Shown: positions 1 to 15,460, numbered from the stretch's first letter. The stretch is 64,000 nt of DNA from Siphonodentalium dalli (GCA_032622095.1 CP136069.1:104996278-105060277); one strand, 5' to 3'. Program-made: numbers and translations. The notes: generated by a model not told the origin, from the letters alone.

Positions 1-3000
1 TTGAACAGGGACGGACTTATATTTTTGGGGTTTGGGTGGGGGCAAAATTTTCGCAATTTTTTTTTGCGATGATTTCAACTATTTTTACTGTCGTGTATCT
101 ATAGGACGTACTAATGATCCTCCTGAAAGAATTTTGTTAATCGGTTGAGAAATGTCCAAGTTACAGACCATCGAAAATTGTATTCATACATCAATTGAGG
201 AGAAAGTGCTTATGACTCTATCTCCTCCTAGACGACGCATATAAACTAGATTTGGTTTATGTGAGCGTCTTATCCATAGAGAGAAGATGAAATGGTGAAA
301 TTTTGACCAAGATCCAATGAAATTTGTCCGCACTAGGGAGGGGGTCAAAATTTGTCAAATTTTTTTGGTCGCTGATTTGAACCAAAATTGTTGTGAAGTA
401 TCTATAAGATGTACTGAGTGTCATTATGAGTGAATTTTATGAATCGGTTGAGAAATGTAGAAATTGTGGCCACTTCCTTTTTTTCAAGTTTACAGAAAAT
501 GCACTATGAATTTAAATTCATTCAACCAATCCTCACGTGTTTGGTGTCATTCGATGGGGAATTTCTAGTACTTCTAAACGATTACCTACTTGCTGTATTA
601 TGTCGATAGAGGCGAGAGATATTCGAAAAGTATGAACAGAACAACATACATATTGGCCTACATTATAAAATATCGGCACAATACCTCACCAAAACCCTGG
701 TAAATATTATAGGGGCATCAAATACGAACACAATGACGCAAATATTATCTAGATATCTCAACAATTGGCCGAGATATGGCGACTTTTCTATCTACGTCAC
801 CAAATTTCGAGGCATGGGTGGAGGTCACACCAGAACGTTCAAACTGAACACAGAAATGTCAATAAACCATACTATCGACATACCAATCAATTTCGCGCGA
901 TTCCCTTATTATACTTCCATATTTTAATATGGAAGTATATTGTTATTCAATTTATTATTTTTTTCCAATATTATTATTATTATTCTTAGCAATTTTGTAA
1001 CTCTTATATCACAGAAAGTACAAGAGATAAAGATCTGGAATTTTGTACGTATATAGACCTATACTAATTCTAGGTCAATAGACTATATAGGATATTGTCC
1101 GCCCTTGATTTACAGAGTTATCTCACCTTTTGTGAAAAAATGGGGATGCTGTATCTCGAAAAGTATGAGCAGCAGAGACTCCAAATTTGGACCATATGTA
1201 CAACTCAGTATGCCCTATTTGGTGAATGCATTACAATTTACGTCCGCGCTTTCGCCACAGAGTTGTCGCCCATGGTTGGCAAAACTCGATTTATTTCATA
1301 TCCTGTGTCTGACTATGGCATGCAAAGTATCCAGATTTGAGATCTTCTATGCAGTTAATCATTAGCAACTTGATACGAAATAAAGTTTTGAACAGGGACG
1401 GACTTATATTTTTGGGGTTTGGGTGGGGGCAAAATTTTCGCAATTTTTTTTTGCGATGATTTCAACTATTTTTACTGTCGTGTATCTATAGGACGTACTA
1501 ATGATCCTCCTGAAAGAATTTTGTTAATCGGTTGAGAAATGTCCAAGTTACAGACCATCGAAAATTGTATTCATACATCAATTGAGGAGAAAGTGCTTAT
1601 GACTCTATCTCCTCCTAGACGACGCATATAAACTAGATTTGGTTTATGTGAGCGTCTTATCCATAGAGAGAAGATGAAATGGTGAAATTTTGACCAAGAT
1701 CCAATGAAATTTGTCCGCACTAGGGAGGGGGTCAAAATTTGTCAAATTTTTTTGGTCGCTGATTTGAACCAAAATTGTTGTGAAGTATCTATAAGATGTA
1801 CTGAGTGTCATTATGAGTGAATTTTATGAATCGGTTGAGAAATGTAGAAATTGTGGCCACTTCCTTTTTTTCAAGTTTACAGAAAATGCACTATGAATTT
1901 AAATTCATTCAACCAATCCTCACGTGTTTGGTGTCATTCGATGGGGAATTTCTAGTACTTCTAAACGATTACCTACTTGCTGTATTATGTCGATAGAGGC
2001 GAGAGATATTCGAAAAGTATGAACAGAACAACATACATATTGGCCTACATTATAAAATATCGGCACAATACCTCACCAAAACCCTGGTAAATATTATAGG
2101 GGCATCAAATACGAACACAATGACGCAAAAATTATCTAGATATCTCAACAATTGGCCGAGATATGGCGACTTTTCTATCTACGTCACCAAATTTCGAGGC
2201 ATGGGTGGAGGTCACACCAGAACGTTCAAACTGAACACAGAAATGTCAATAAACCATACTATCGACATACCAATCAATTTCGCGCGATTCCCTTATTATA
2301 CTTCCATATTTTAATATGGAAGTATATTGTTATTCAATTTATTATTTTTTTCCAATATTATTATTATTATTCTTAGCAATTTTGTAACTCTTATATCACA
2401 GAAAGTACAAGAGATAAAGATCTGGAATTTTGTACGTATATAGACCTATACTAATTCTAGGTCAATAGACTATATAGGATATTGTCCGCCCTTGATTTAC
2501 AGAGTTATCTCACCTTTTGTGAAAAAATGGGGATGCTGTATCTCGAAAAGTATGAGCAGCAGAGACTCCAAATTTGGACCATATGTACAACTCAGTATGC
2601 CCTATTTGGTGAATGCATTACAATTTACGTCCGCGCTTTCGCCACAGAGTTGTCGCCCATGGTTGGCAAAACTCGATTTATTTCATATCCTGTGTCTGAC
2701 TATGGCATGCAAAGTATCCAGATTTGAGATCTTCTATGCAGTTAATCATTAGCAACTTGATACGAAATAAAGTTTTGAACAGGGACGGACTTATATTTTT
2801 GGGGTTTGGGTGGGGGCAAAATTTTCGCAATTTTTTTTTGCGATGATTTCAACTATTTTTACTGTCGTGTATCTATAGGACGTACTAATGATCCTCCTGA
2901 AAGAATTTTGTTAATCGGTTGAGAAATGTCCAAGTTACAGACCATCGAAAATTGTATTCATACATCAATTGAGGAGAAAGTGCTTATGACTCTATCTCCT

Positions 3001-6000
3001 CCTAGACGACGCATATAAACTAGATTTGGTTTATGTGAGCGTCTTATCCATAGAGAGAAGATGAAATGGTGAAATTTTGACCAAGATCCAATGAAATTTG
3101 TCCGCACTAGGGAGGGGGTCAAAATTTGTCAAATTTTTTTGGTCGCTGATTTGAACCAAAATTGTTGTGAAGTATCTATAAGATGTACTGAGTGTCATTA
3201 TGAGTGAATTTTATGAATCGGTTGAGAAATGTAGAAATTGTGGCCACTTCCTTTTTTTCAAGTTTACAGAAAATGCACTATGAATTTAAATTCATTCAAC
3301 CAATCCTCACGTGTTTGGTGTCATTCGATGGGGAATTTCTAGTACTTCTAAACGATTACCTACTTGCTGTATTATGTCGATAGAGGCGAGAGATATTCGA
3401 AAAGTATGAACAGAACAACATACATATTGGCCTACATTATAAAATATCGGCACAATACCTCACCAAAACCCTGGTAAATATTATAGGGGCATCAAATACG
3501 AACACAATGACGCAAAAATTATCTAGATATCTCAACAATTGGCCGAGATATGGCGACTTTTCTATCTACGTCACCAAATTTCGAGGCATGGGTGGAGGTC
3601 ACACCAGAACGTTCAAACTGAACACAGAAATGTCAATAAACCATACTATCGACATACCAATCAATTTCGCGCGATTCCCTTATTATACTTCCATATTTTA
3701 ATATGGAAGTATATTGTTATTCAATTTATTATTTTTTTCCAATATTATTATTATTATTCTTAGCAATTTTGTAACTCTTATATCACAGAAAGTACAAGAG
3801 ATAAAGATCTGGAATTTTGTACGTATATAGACCTATACTAATTCTAGGTCAATAGACTATATAGGATATTGTCCGCCCTTGATTTACAGAGTTATCTCAC
3901 CTTTTGTGAAAAAATGGGGATGCTGTATCTCGAAAAGTATGAGCAGCAGAGACTCCAAATTTGGACCATATGTACAACTCAGTATGCCCTATTTGGTGAA
4001 TGCATTACAATTTACGTCCGCGCTTTCGCCACAGAGTTGTCGCCCATGGTTGGCAAAACTCGATTTATTTCATATCCTGTGTCTGACTATGGCATGCAAA
4101 GTATCCAGATTTGAGATCTTCTATGCAGTTAATCATTAGCAACTTGATACGAAATAAAGTTTTGAACAGGGACGGACTTATATTTTTGGGGTTTGGGTGG
4201 GGGCAAAATTTTCGCAATTTTTTTTTGCGATGATTTCAACTATTTTTACTGTCGTGTATCTATAGGACGTACTAATGATCCTCCTGAAAGAATTTTGTTA
4301 ATCGGTTGAGAAATGTCCAAGTTACAGACCATCGAAAATTGTATTCATACATCAATTGAGGAGAAAGTGCTTATGACTCTATCTCCTCCTAGACGACGCA
4401 TATAAACTAGATTTGGTTTATGTGAGCGTCTTATCCATAGAGAGAAGATGAAATGGTGAAATTTTGACCAAGATCCAATGAAATTTGTCCGCACTAGGGA
4501 GGGGGTCAAAATTTGTCAAATTTTTTTGGTCGCTGATTTGAACCAAAATTGTTGTGAAGTATCTATAAGATGTACTGAGTGTCATTATGAGTGAATTTTA
4601 TGAATCGGTTGAGAAATGTAGAAATTGTGGCCACTTCCTTTTTTTCAAGTTTACAGAAAATGCACTATGAATTTAAATTCATTCAACCAATCCTCACGTG
4701 TTTGGTGTCATTCGATGGGGAATTTCTAGTACTTCTAAACGATTACCTACTTGCTGTATTATGTCGATAGAGGCGAGAGATATTCGAAAAGTATGAACAG
4801 AACAACATACATATTGGCCTACATTATAAAATATCGGCACAATACCTCACCAAAACCCTGGTAAATATTATAGGGGCATCAAATACGAACACAATGACGC
4901 AAAAATTATCTAGATATCTCAACAATTGGCCGAGATATGGCGACTTTTCTATCTACGTCACCAAATTTCGAGGCATGGGTGGAGGTCACACCAGAACGTT
5001 CAAACTGAACACAGAAATGTCAATAAACCATACTATCGACATACCAATCAATTTCGCGCGATTCCCTTATTATACTTCCATATTTTAATATGGAAGTATA
5101 TTGTTATTCAATTTATTATTTTTTTCCAATATTATTATTATTATTCTTAGCAATTTTGTAACTCTTATATCACAGAAAGTACAAGAGATAAAGATCTGGA
5201 ATTTTGTACGTATATAGACCTATACTAATTCTAGGTCAATAGACTATATAGGATATTGTCCGCCCTTGATTTACAGAGTTATCTCACCTTTTGTGAAAAA
5301 ATGGGGATGCTGTATCTCGAAAAGTATGAGCAGCAGAGACTCCAAATTTGGACCATATGTACAACTCAGTATGCCCTATTTGGTGAATGCATTACAATTT
5401 ACGTCCGCGCTTTCGCCACAGAGTTGTCGCCCATGGTTGGCAAAACTCGATTTATTTCATATCCTGTGTCTGACTATGGCATGCAAAGTATCCAGATTTG
5501 AGATCTTCTATGCAGTTAATCATTAGCAACTTGATACGAAATAAAGTTTTGAACAGGGACGGACTTATATTTTTGGGGTTTGGGTGGGGGCAAAATTTTC
5601 GCAATTTTTTTTTGCGATGATTTCAACTATTTTTACTGTCGTGTATCTATAGGACGTACTAATGATCCTCCTGAAAGAATTTTGTTAATCGGTTGAGAAA
5701 TGTCCAAGTTACAGACCATCGAAAATTGTATTCATACATCAATTGAGGAGAAAGTGCTTATGACTCTATCTCCTCCTAGACGACGCATATAAACTAGATT
5801 TGGTTTATGTGAGCGTCTTATCCATAGAGAGAAGATGAAATGGTGAAATTTTGACCAAGATCCAATGAAATTTGTCCGCACTAGGGAGGGGGTCAAAATT
5901 TGTCAAATTTTTTTGGTCGCTGATTTGAACCAAAATTGTTGTGAAGTATCTATAAGATGTACTGAGTGTCATTATGAGTGAATTTTATGAATCGGTTGAG

Positions 6001-9000
6001 AAATGTAGAAATTGTGGCCACTTCCTTTTTTTCAAGTTTACAGAAAATGCACTATGAATTTAAATTCATTCAACCAATCCTCACGTGTTTGGTGTCATTC
6101 GATGGGGAATTTCTAGTACTTCTAAACGATTACCTACTTGCTGTATTATGTCGATAGAGGCGAGAGATATTCGAAAAGTATGAACAGAACAACATACATA
6201 TTGGCCTACATTATAAAATATCGGCACAATACCTCACCAAAACCCTGGTAAATATTATAGGGGCATCAAATACGAACACAATGACGCAAAAATTATCTAG
6301 ATATCTCAACAATTGGCCGAGATATGGCGACTTTTCTATCTACGTCACCAAATTTCGAGGCATGGGTGGAGGTCACACCAGAACGTTCAAACTGAACACA
6401 GAAATGTCAATAAACCATACTATCGACATACCAATCAATTTCGCGCGATTCCCTTATTATACTTCCATATTTTAATATGGAAGTATATTGTTATTCAATT
6501 TATTATTTTTTTCCAATATTATTATTATTATTCTTAGCAATTTTGTAACTCTTATATCACAGAAAGTACAAGAGATAAAGATCTGGAATTTTGTACGTAT
6601 ATAGACCTATACTAATTCTAGGTCAATAGACTATATAGGATATTGTCCGCCCTTGATTTACAGAGTTATCTCACCTTTTGTGAAAAAATGGGGATGCTGT
6701 ATCTCGAAAAGTATGAGCAGCAGAGACTCCAAATTTGGACCATATGTACAACTCAGTATGCCCTATTTGGTGAATGCATTACAATTTACGTCCGCGCTTT
6801 CGCCACAGAGTTGTCGCCCATGGTTGGCAAAACTCGATTTATTTCATATCCTGTGTCTGACTATGGCATGCAAAGTATCCAGATTTGAGATCTTCTATGC
6901 AGTTAATCATTAGCAACTTGATACGAAATAAAGTTTTGAACAGGGACGGACTTATATTTTTGGGGTTTGGGTGGGGGCAAAATTTTCGCAATTTTTTTTT
7001 GCGATGATTTCAACTATTTTTACTGTCGTGTATCTATAGGACGTACTAATGATCCTCCTGAAAGAATTTTGTTAATCGGTTGAGAAATGTCCAAGTTACA
7101 GACCATCGAAAATTGTATTCATACATCAATTGAGGAGAAAGTGCTTATGACTCTATCTCCTCCTAGACGACGCATATAAACTAGATTTGGTTTATGTGAG
7201 CGTCTTATCCATAGAGAGAAGATGAAATGGTGAAATTTTGACCAAGATCCAATGAAATTTGTCCGCACTAGGGAGGGGGTCAAAATTTGTCAAATTTTTT
7301 TGGTCGCTGATTTGAACCAAAATTGTTGTGAAGTATCTATAAGATGTACTGAGTGTCATTATGAGTGAATTTTATGAATCGGTTGAGAAATGTAGAAATT
7401 GTGGCCACTTCCTTTTTTTCAAGTTTACAGAAAATGCACTATGAATTTAAATTCATTCAACCAATCCTCACGTGTTTGGTGTCATTCGATGGGGAATTTC
7501 TAGTACTTCTAAACGATTACCTACTTGCTGTATTATGTCGATAGAGGCGAGAGATATTCGAAAAGTATGAACAGAACAACATACATATTGGCCTACATTA
7601 TAAAATATCGGCACAATACCTCACCAAAACCCTGGTAAATATTATAGGGGCATCAAATACGAACACAATGACGCAAAAATTATCTAGATATCTCAACAAT
7701 TGGCCGAGATATGGCGACTTTTCTATCTACGTCACCAAATTTCGAGGCATGGGTGGAGGTCACACCAGAACGTTCAAACTGAACACAGAAATGTCAATAA
7801 ACCATACTATCGACATACCAATCAATTTCGCGCGATTCCCTTATTATACTTCCATATTTTAATATGGAAGTATATTGTTATTCAATTTATTATTTTTTTC
7901 CAATATTATTATTATTATTCTTAGCAATTTTGTAACTCTTATATCACAGAAAGTACAAGAGATAAAGATCTGGAATTTTGTACGTATATAGACCTATACT
8001 AATTCTAGGTCAATAGACTATATAGGATATTGTCCGCCCTTGATTTACAGAGTTATCTCACCTTTTGTGAAAAAATGGGGATGCTGTATCTCGAAAAGTA
8101 TGAGCAGCAGAGACTCCAAATTTGGACCATATGTACAACTCAGTATGCCCTATTTGGTGAATGCATTACAATTTACGTCCGCGCTTTCGCCACAGAGTTG
8201 TCGCCCATGGTTGGCAAAACTCGATTTATTTCATATCCTGTGTCTGACTATGGCATGCAAAGTATCCAGATTTGAGATCTTCTATGCAGTTAATCATTAG
8301 CAACTTGATACGAAATAAAGTTTTGAACAGGGACGGACTTATATTTTTGGGGTTTGGGTGGGGGCAAAATTTTCGCAATTTTTTTTTGCGATGATTTCAA
8401 CTATTTTTACTGTCGTGTATCTATAGGACGTACTAATGATCCTCCTGAAAGAATTTTGTTAATCGGTTGAGAAATGTCCAAGTTACAGACCATCGAAAAT
8501 TGTATTCATACATCAATTGAGGAGAAAGTGCTTATGACTCTATCTCCTCCTAGACGACGCATATAAACTAGATTTGGTTTATGTGAGCGTCTTATCCATA
8601 GAGAGAAGATGAAATGGTGAAATTTTGACCAAGATCCAATGAAATTTGTCCGCACTAGGGAGGGGGTCAAAATTTGTCAAATTTTTTTGGTCGCTGATTT
8701 GAACCAAAATTGTTGTGAAGTATCTATAAGATGTACTGAGTGTCATTATGAGTGAATTTTATGAATCGGTTGAGAAATGTAGAAATTGTGGCCACTTCCT
8801 TTTTTTCAAGTTTACAGAAAATGCACTATGAATTTAAATTCATTCAACCAATCCTCACGTGTTTGGTGTCATTCGATGGGGAATTTCTAGTACTTCTAAA
8901 CGATTACCTACTTGCTGTATTATGTCGATAGAGGCGAGAGATATTCGAAAAGTATGAACAGAACAACATACATATTGGCCTACATTATAAAATATCGGCA

Positions 9001-12000
9001 CAATACCTCACCAAAACCCTGGTAAATATTATAGGGGCATCAAATACGAACACAATGACGCAAAAATTATCTAGATATCTCAACAATTGGCCGAGATATG
9101 GCGACTTTTCTATCTACGTCACCAAATTTCGAGGCATGGGTGGAGGTCACACCAGAACGTTCAAACTGAACACAGAAATGTCAATAAACCATACTATCGA
9201 CATACCAATCAATTTCGCGCGATTCCCTTATTATACTTCCATATTTTAATATGGAAGTATATTGTTATTCAATTTATTATTTTTTTCCAATATTATTATT
9301 ATTATTCTTAGCAATTTTGTAACTCTTATATCACAGAAAGTACAAGAGATAAAGATCTGGAATTTTGTACGTATATAGACCTATACTAATTCTAGGTCAA
9401 TAGACTATATAGGATATTGTCCGCCCTTGATTTACAGAGTTATCTCACCTTTTGTGAAAAAATGGGGATGCTGTATCTCGAAAAGTATGAGCAGCAGAGA
9501 CTCCAAATTTGGACCATATGTACAACTCAGTATGCCCTATTTGGTGAATGCATTACAATTTACGTCCGCGCTTTCGCCACAGAGTTGTCGCCCATGGTTG
9601 GCAAAACTCGATTTATTTCATATCCTGTGTCTGACTATGGCATGCAAAGTATCCAGATTTGAGATCTTCTATGCAGTTAATCATTAGCAACTTGATACGA
9701 AATAAAGTTTTGAACAGGGACGGACTTATATTTTTGGGGTTTGGGTGGGGGCAAAATTTTCGCAATTTTTTTTTGCGATGATTTCAACTATTTTTACTGT
9801 CGTGTATCTATAGGACGTACTAATGATCCTCCTGAAAGAATTTTGTTAATCGGTTGAGAAATGTCCAAGTTACAGACCATCGAAAATTGTATTCATACAT
9901 CAATTGAGGAGAAAGTGCTTATGACTCTATCTCCTCCTAGACGACGCATATAAACTAGATTTGGTTTATGTGAGCGTCTTATCCATAGAGAGAAGATGAA
10001 ATGGTGAAATTTTGACCAAGATCCAATGAAATTTGTCCGCACTAGGGAGGGGGTCAAAATTTGTCAAATTTTTTTGGTCGCTGATTTGAACCAAAATTGT
10101 TGTGAAGTATCTATAAGATGTACTGAGTGTCATTATGAGTGAATTTTATGAATCGGTTGAGAAATGTAGAAATTGTGGCCACTTCCTTTTTTTCAAGTTT
10201 ACAGAAAATGCACTATGAATTTAAATTCATTCAACCAATCCTCACGTGTTTGGTGTCATTCGATGGGGAATTTCTAGTACTTCTAAACGATTACCTACTT
10301 GCTGTATTATGTCGATAGAGGCGAGAGATATTCGAAAAGTATGAACAGAACAACATACATATTGGCCTACATTATAAAATATCGGCACAATACCTCACCA
10401 AAACCCTGGTAAATATTATAGGGGCATCAAATACGAACACAATGACGCAAAAATTATCTAGATATCTCAACAATTGGCCGAGATATGGCGACTTTTCTAT
10501 CTACGTCACCAAATTTCGAGGCATGGGTGGAGGTCACACCAGAACGTTCAAACTGAACACAGAAATGTCAATAAACCATACTATCGACATACCAATCAAT
10601 TTCGCGCGATTCCCTTATTATACTTCCATATTTTAATATGGAAGTATATTGTTATTCAATTTATTATTTTTTTCCAATATTATTATTATTATTCTTAGCA
10701 ATTTTGTAACTCTTATATCACAGAAAGTACAAGAGATAAAGATCTGGAATTTTGTACGTATATAGACCTATACTAATTCTAGGTCAATAGACTATATAGG
10801 ATATTGTCCGCCCTTGATTTACAGAGTTATCTCACCTTTTGTGAAAAAATGGGGATGCTGTATCTCGAAAAGTATGAGCAGCAGAGACTCCAAATTTGGA
10901 CCATATGTACAACTCAGTATGCCCTATTTGGTGAATGCATTACAATTTACGTCCGCGCTTTCGCCACAGAGTTGTCGCCCATGGTTGGCAAAACTCGATT
11001 TATTTCATATCCTGTGTCTGACTATGGCATGCAAAGTATCCAGATTTGAGATCTTCTATGCAGTTAATCATTAGCAACTTGATACGAAATAAAGTTTTGA
11101 ACAGGGACGGACTTATATTTTTGGGGTTTGGGTGGGGGCAAAATTTTCGCAATTTTTTTTTGCGATGATTTCAACTATTTTTACTGTCGTGTATCTATAG
11201 GACGTACTAATGATCCTCCTGAAAGAATTTTGTTAATCGGTTGAGAAATGTCCAAGTTACAGACCATCGAAAATTGTATTCATACATCAATTGAGGAGAA
11301 AGTGCTTATGACTCTATCTCCTCCTAGACGACGCATATAAACTAGATTTGGTTTATGTGAGCGTCTTATCCATAGAGAGAAGATGAAATGGTGAAATTTT
11401 GACCAAGATCCAATGAAATTTGTCCGCACTAGGGAGGGGGTCAAAATTTGTCAAATTTTTTTGGTCGCTGATTTGAACCAAAATTGTTGTGAAGTATCTA
11501 TAAGATGTACTGAGTGTCATTATGAGTGAATTTTATGAATCGGTTGAGAAATGTAGAAATTGTGGCCACTTCCTTTTTTTCAAGTTTACAGAAAATGCAC
11601 TATGAATTTAAATTCATTCAACCAATCCTCACGTGTTTGGTGTCATTCGATGGGGAATTTCTAGTACTTCTAAACGATTACCTACTTGCTGTATTATGTC
11701 GATAGAGGCGAGAGATATTCGAAAAGTATGAACAGAACAACATACATATTGGCCTACATTATAAAATATCGGCACAATACCTCACCAAAACCCTGGTAAA
11801 TATTATAGGGGCATCAAATACGAACACAATGACGCAAAAATTATCTAGATATCTCAACAATTGGCCGAGATATGGCGACTTTTCTATCTACGTCACCAAA
11901 TTTCGAGGCATGGGTGGAGGTCACACCAGAACGTTCAAACTGAACACAGAAATGTCAATAAACCATACTATCGACATACCAATCAATTTCGCGCGATTCC

Positions 12001-14049
12001 CTTATTATACTTCCATATTTTAATATGGAAGTATATTGTTATTCAATTTATTATTTTTTTCCAATATTATTATTATTATTCTTAGCAATTTTGTAACTCT
12101 TATATCACAGAAAGTACAAGAGATAAAGATCTGGAATTTTGTACGTATATAGACCTATACTAATTCTAGGTCAATAGACTATATAGGATATTGTCCGCCC
12201 TTGATTTACAGAGTTATCTCACCTTTTGTGAAAAAATGGGGATGCTGTATCTCGAAAAGTATGAGCAGCAGAGACTCCAAATTTGGACCATATGTACAAC
12301 TCAGTATGCCCTATTTGGTGAATGCATTACAATTTACGTCCGCGCTTTCGCCACAGAGTTGTCGCCCATGGTTGGCAAAACTCGATTTATTTCATATCCT
12401 GTGTCTGACTATGGCATGCAAAGTATCCAGATTTGAGATCTTCTATGCAGTTAATCATTAGCAACTTGATACGAAATAAAGTTTTGAACAGGGACGGACT
12501 TATATTTTTGGGGTTTGGGTGGGGGCAAAATTTTCGCAATTTTTTTTTGCGATGATTTCAACTATTTTTACTGTCGTGTATCTATAGGACGTACTAATGA
12601 TCCTCCTGAAAGAATTTTGTTAATCGGTTGAGAAATGTCCAAGTTACAGACCATCGAAAATTGTATTCATACATCAATTGAGGAGAAAGTGCTTATGACT
12701 CTATCTCCTCCTAGACGACGCATATAAACTAGATTTGGTTTATGTGAGCGTCTTATCCATAGAGAGAAGATGAAATGGTGAAATTTTGACCAAGATCCAA
12801 TGAAATTTGTCCGCACTAGGGAGGGGGTCAAAATTTGTCAAATTTTTTTGGTCGCTGATTTGAACCAAAATTGTTGTGAAGTATCTATAAGATGTACTGA
12901 GTGTCATTATGAGTGAATTTTATGAATCGGTTGAGAAATGTAGAAATTGTGGCCACTTCCTTTTTTTCAAGTTTACAGAAAATGCACTATGAATTTAAAT
13001 TCATTCAACCAATCCTCACGTGTTTGGTGTCATTCGATGGGGAATTTCTAGTACTTCTAAACGATTACCTACTTGCTGTATTATGTCGATAGAGGCGAGA
13101 GATATTCGAAAAGTATGAACAGAACAACATACATATTGGCCTACATTATAAAATATCGGCACAATACCTCACCAAAACCCTGGTAAATATTATAGGGGCA
13201 TCAAATACGAACACAATGACGCAAAAATTATCTAGATATCTCAACAATTGGCCGAGATATGGCGACTTTTCTATCTACGTCACCAAATTTCGAGGCATGG
13301 GTGGAGGTCACACCAGAACGTTCAAACTGAACACAGAAATGTCAATAAACCATACTATCGACATACCAATCAATTTCGCGCGATTCCCTTATTATACTTC
13401 CATATTTTAATATGGAAGTATATTGTTATTCAATTTATTATTTTTTTCCAATATTATTATTATTATTCTTAGCAATTTTGTAACTCTTATATCACAGAAA
13501 GTACAAGAGATAAAGATCTGGAATTTTGTACGTATATAGACCTATACTAATTCTAGGTCAATAGACTATATAGGATATTGTCCGCCCTTGATTTACAGAG
13601 TTATCTCACCTTTTGTGAAAAAATGGGGATGCTGTATCTCGAAAAGTATGAGCAGCAGAGACTCCAAATTTGGACCATATGTACAACTCAGTATGCCCTA
13701 TTTGGTGAATGCATTACAATTTACGTCCGCGCTTTCGCCACAGAGTTGTCGCCCATGGTTGGCAAAACTCGATTTATTTCATATCCTGTGTCTGACTATG
13801 GCATGCAAAGTATCCAGATTTGAGATCTTCTATGCAGTTAATCATTAGCAACTTGATACGAAATAAAGTTTTGAACAGGGACGGACTTATATTTTTGGGG
13901 TTTGGGTGGGGGCAAAATTTTCGCAATTTTTTTTTGCGATGATTTCAACTATTTTTACTGTCGTGTATCTATAGGACGTACTAATGATCCTCCTGAAAGA
14001 ATTTTGTTAATCGGTTGAGAAATGTCCAAGTTACAGACCATCGAAAATT
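1..14049 (+). repeat. 1387-bp satellite-like tandem array, 10 full units plus 179 bp
   Basis: Position 1 matches 1388, 2775, 4162 and so on, with an exact period of 1387 bp. Full units end at 1387, 2774, 4161, 5548, 6935, 8322, 9709, 11096, 12483 and 13870, and a partial unit runs to 14049, where homology stops abruptly. Copies appear essentially identical; I noticed one difference in the first unit (T instead of A near 741). Each unit contains a 30-nt hairpin (910-939 in unit 1), an (ATT)n tract just after it, and two diverged copies of a ~298-bp module (compare about 45-180 with 340-478). Short overlapping reading frames of 64-86 codons recur in every unit, but none has a recognisable domain, so I regard the array as non-coding. 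It continues beyond the left edge. Confidence 0.97.
910..939 (+). repeat. Type-1 (H1) terminal hairpin, repeated in every array unit
   Basis: Two perfectly complementary 14-nt arms, TATACTTCCATATT and AATATGGAAGTATA, are separated by TT. Further copies start at 2297, 3684, 5071, 6458, 7845, 9232, 10619, 12006, 13393 and 18198. The hairpin always follows ...TTCCCTTAT and is followed by TTGTTATTCAA and (ATT)n. I interpret it as the 5' end of a Helitron-like element, because the same 12-nt arm recurs next to the 3' end at 16829 and 21053. Confidence 0.85.
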
Positions 14050-14204
14050 ATATAATTTGGCTAATGAAGGAGCATGGGAGAGGATGAAGCATAACCGGGA
14101 AGGCGAGGAAACTATGCTGGGTAATGATAACAGGTCAGGGTGGTGAGACCAGGCCGAGGGTGGTGAGACCAGGCTGACCGGTGGCGGATGTAAACGGCAG
14201 ATTT

Positions 14205-14207
<3 letters not shown>

Positions 14208-14235
<28 letters not shown>

Positions 14236-14236
14236 A
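14208..14236 (+). repeat. A-rich simple tract
   Basis: Near-pure A run broken by two C bases within flank F; the paralogue at about 19015-19040 is shorter. The short frames that cross it are low-complexity only. Confidence 0.8.
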
Positions 14237-14376
14237 CAAGTCCAGCGGTATAATATTTTTGTTGCATATTCCGAATGGGGAGAGTGGTGCGGACCGAATT
14301 TTATCGCTGGCAAGTTTTTTGTCCACATCATTACCGATCTACGGAATGTACAAGAAAATTACATATTTTTGGCGCC

Positions 14377-15460
14377 AAATCCAAACGGGCTAATTGGTGA
14401 GCAAGGTTAATGCAGGAGCAGGTACTGCGTTATCGCATATGTAGGCCCCCAAAGTTTGATAGTTCTGCTATAATAGCTAACTGTCAAACAGCGAGTGAGC
14501 TTCCGGTCGGTTCAGACTTTTTGTAAATTCCAACGAAAATCAAAGGGGGAAAAATTGTCTAAAAATCAAACATCGAGATAAAAAAAATTTGAATAGTGGA
14601 TATGATAGATAGTTCTTAAACGCAACTTATTGATGTCTGCTTAATTTGTGCTAAGGTACAAGGTTTACTCGTGGCGAGGCTTTATAATGTTAACAAGTAT
14701 ATTTAAGTGCTGTATCACTAAGCTATTTTTCTCGCCAAATCCGACCGGGTTAATGAAGGAGAGATGTAATGCAGGAGCCGGTACGTTAATATATTTTTGG
14801 TAGCATCCCAAAGTTTGACCGCTCTACTTACAAAGCAAACCGACCAACGGAAAGCTCGTGTTCAGGTGGGTACATATTGGCAAATTCCAACAAAAACAAA
14901 AAGTTCAAAAATTCTTGAAAAAAATAAAATATGGAGATAACATTTTGCTGAGGAGTGGATGTGATAGGGGATATCAACGCCCAGCACTGGTGCGATTGCT
15001 TAAGTTTCAGAACAAAGGATCCACTCGTGGCGACAATATATAGCGTAATGCGTACTACATGCATTGGAACACAGCATACATCGATATATGGCAAAAGTCG
15101 AAATTCAAGCAGGCTAATGAAGGAGTGAGTGTAATGCGTGAGCATGTGCCTCAGTATAACATATATACATCCTGGAAGTTTGATTGGTATAAAAGCAATC
15201 CTTCTAACGGGGACGCGCATCGGTTGGTCGAGGCTTTTGGCAACTTCAAGTAAATCTTGCAAAGAAATAAATGAAGGAATCGTGATAAAGCAAATTGGAT
15301 GTGGTCGGTACTATCCACGTGCAAATTCGATAATTTTTTTTTACTTTTCAAATGAATGCGCAATGAGTTATTCAGGATTAAGTGCCCGATAGATATTACA
15401 TGTATTCACTTATCATGTAGAAAAATACTCCCGGATGACTGTATACACATATGAAATTTA
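14377..15460 (+). repeat. ~360-bp degenerate tandem repeat inside flank F
   Basis: The phrase CCAAATCC...GGSYTAATGAAGGAG...AATGCAGGAGC...AAAGTTTGACCGCTCTAC recurs at about 14377, 14738 and 15098. It recurs again in the paralogous flank near 19186, 19540 and 19900, and in diverged form near 56913, 57262 and 57610. The spacing is 350-361 bp. No coding function is evident. Confidence 0.7.

Noticed and set aside
733-13848. Recurring 64-, 74-, 81- and 86-codon frames in each 1387-bp unit
   Set aside because: They overlap each other in different frames, have no domain or start context, and change length in the diverged array; they repeat only because the DNA repeats.
1-14049. CRISPR-like or rDNA-like tandem array
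   Set aside because: The unit is far too long and has no repeat-spacer pattern for CRISPR, and I recognise no rRNA core sequence in it.
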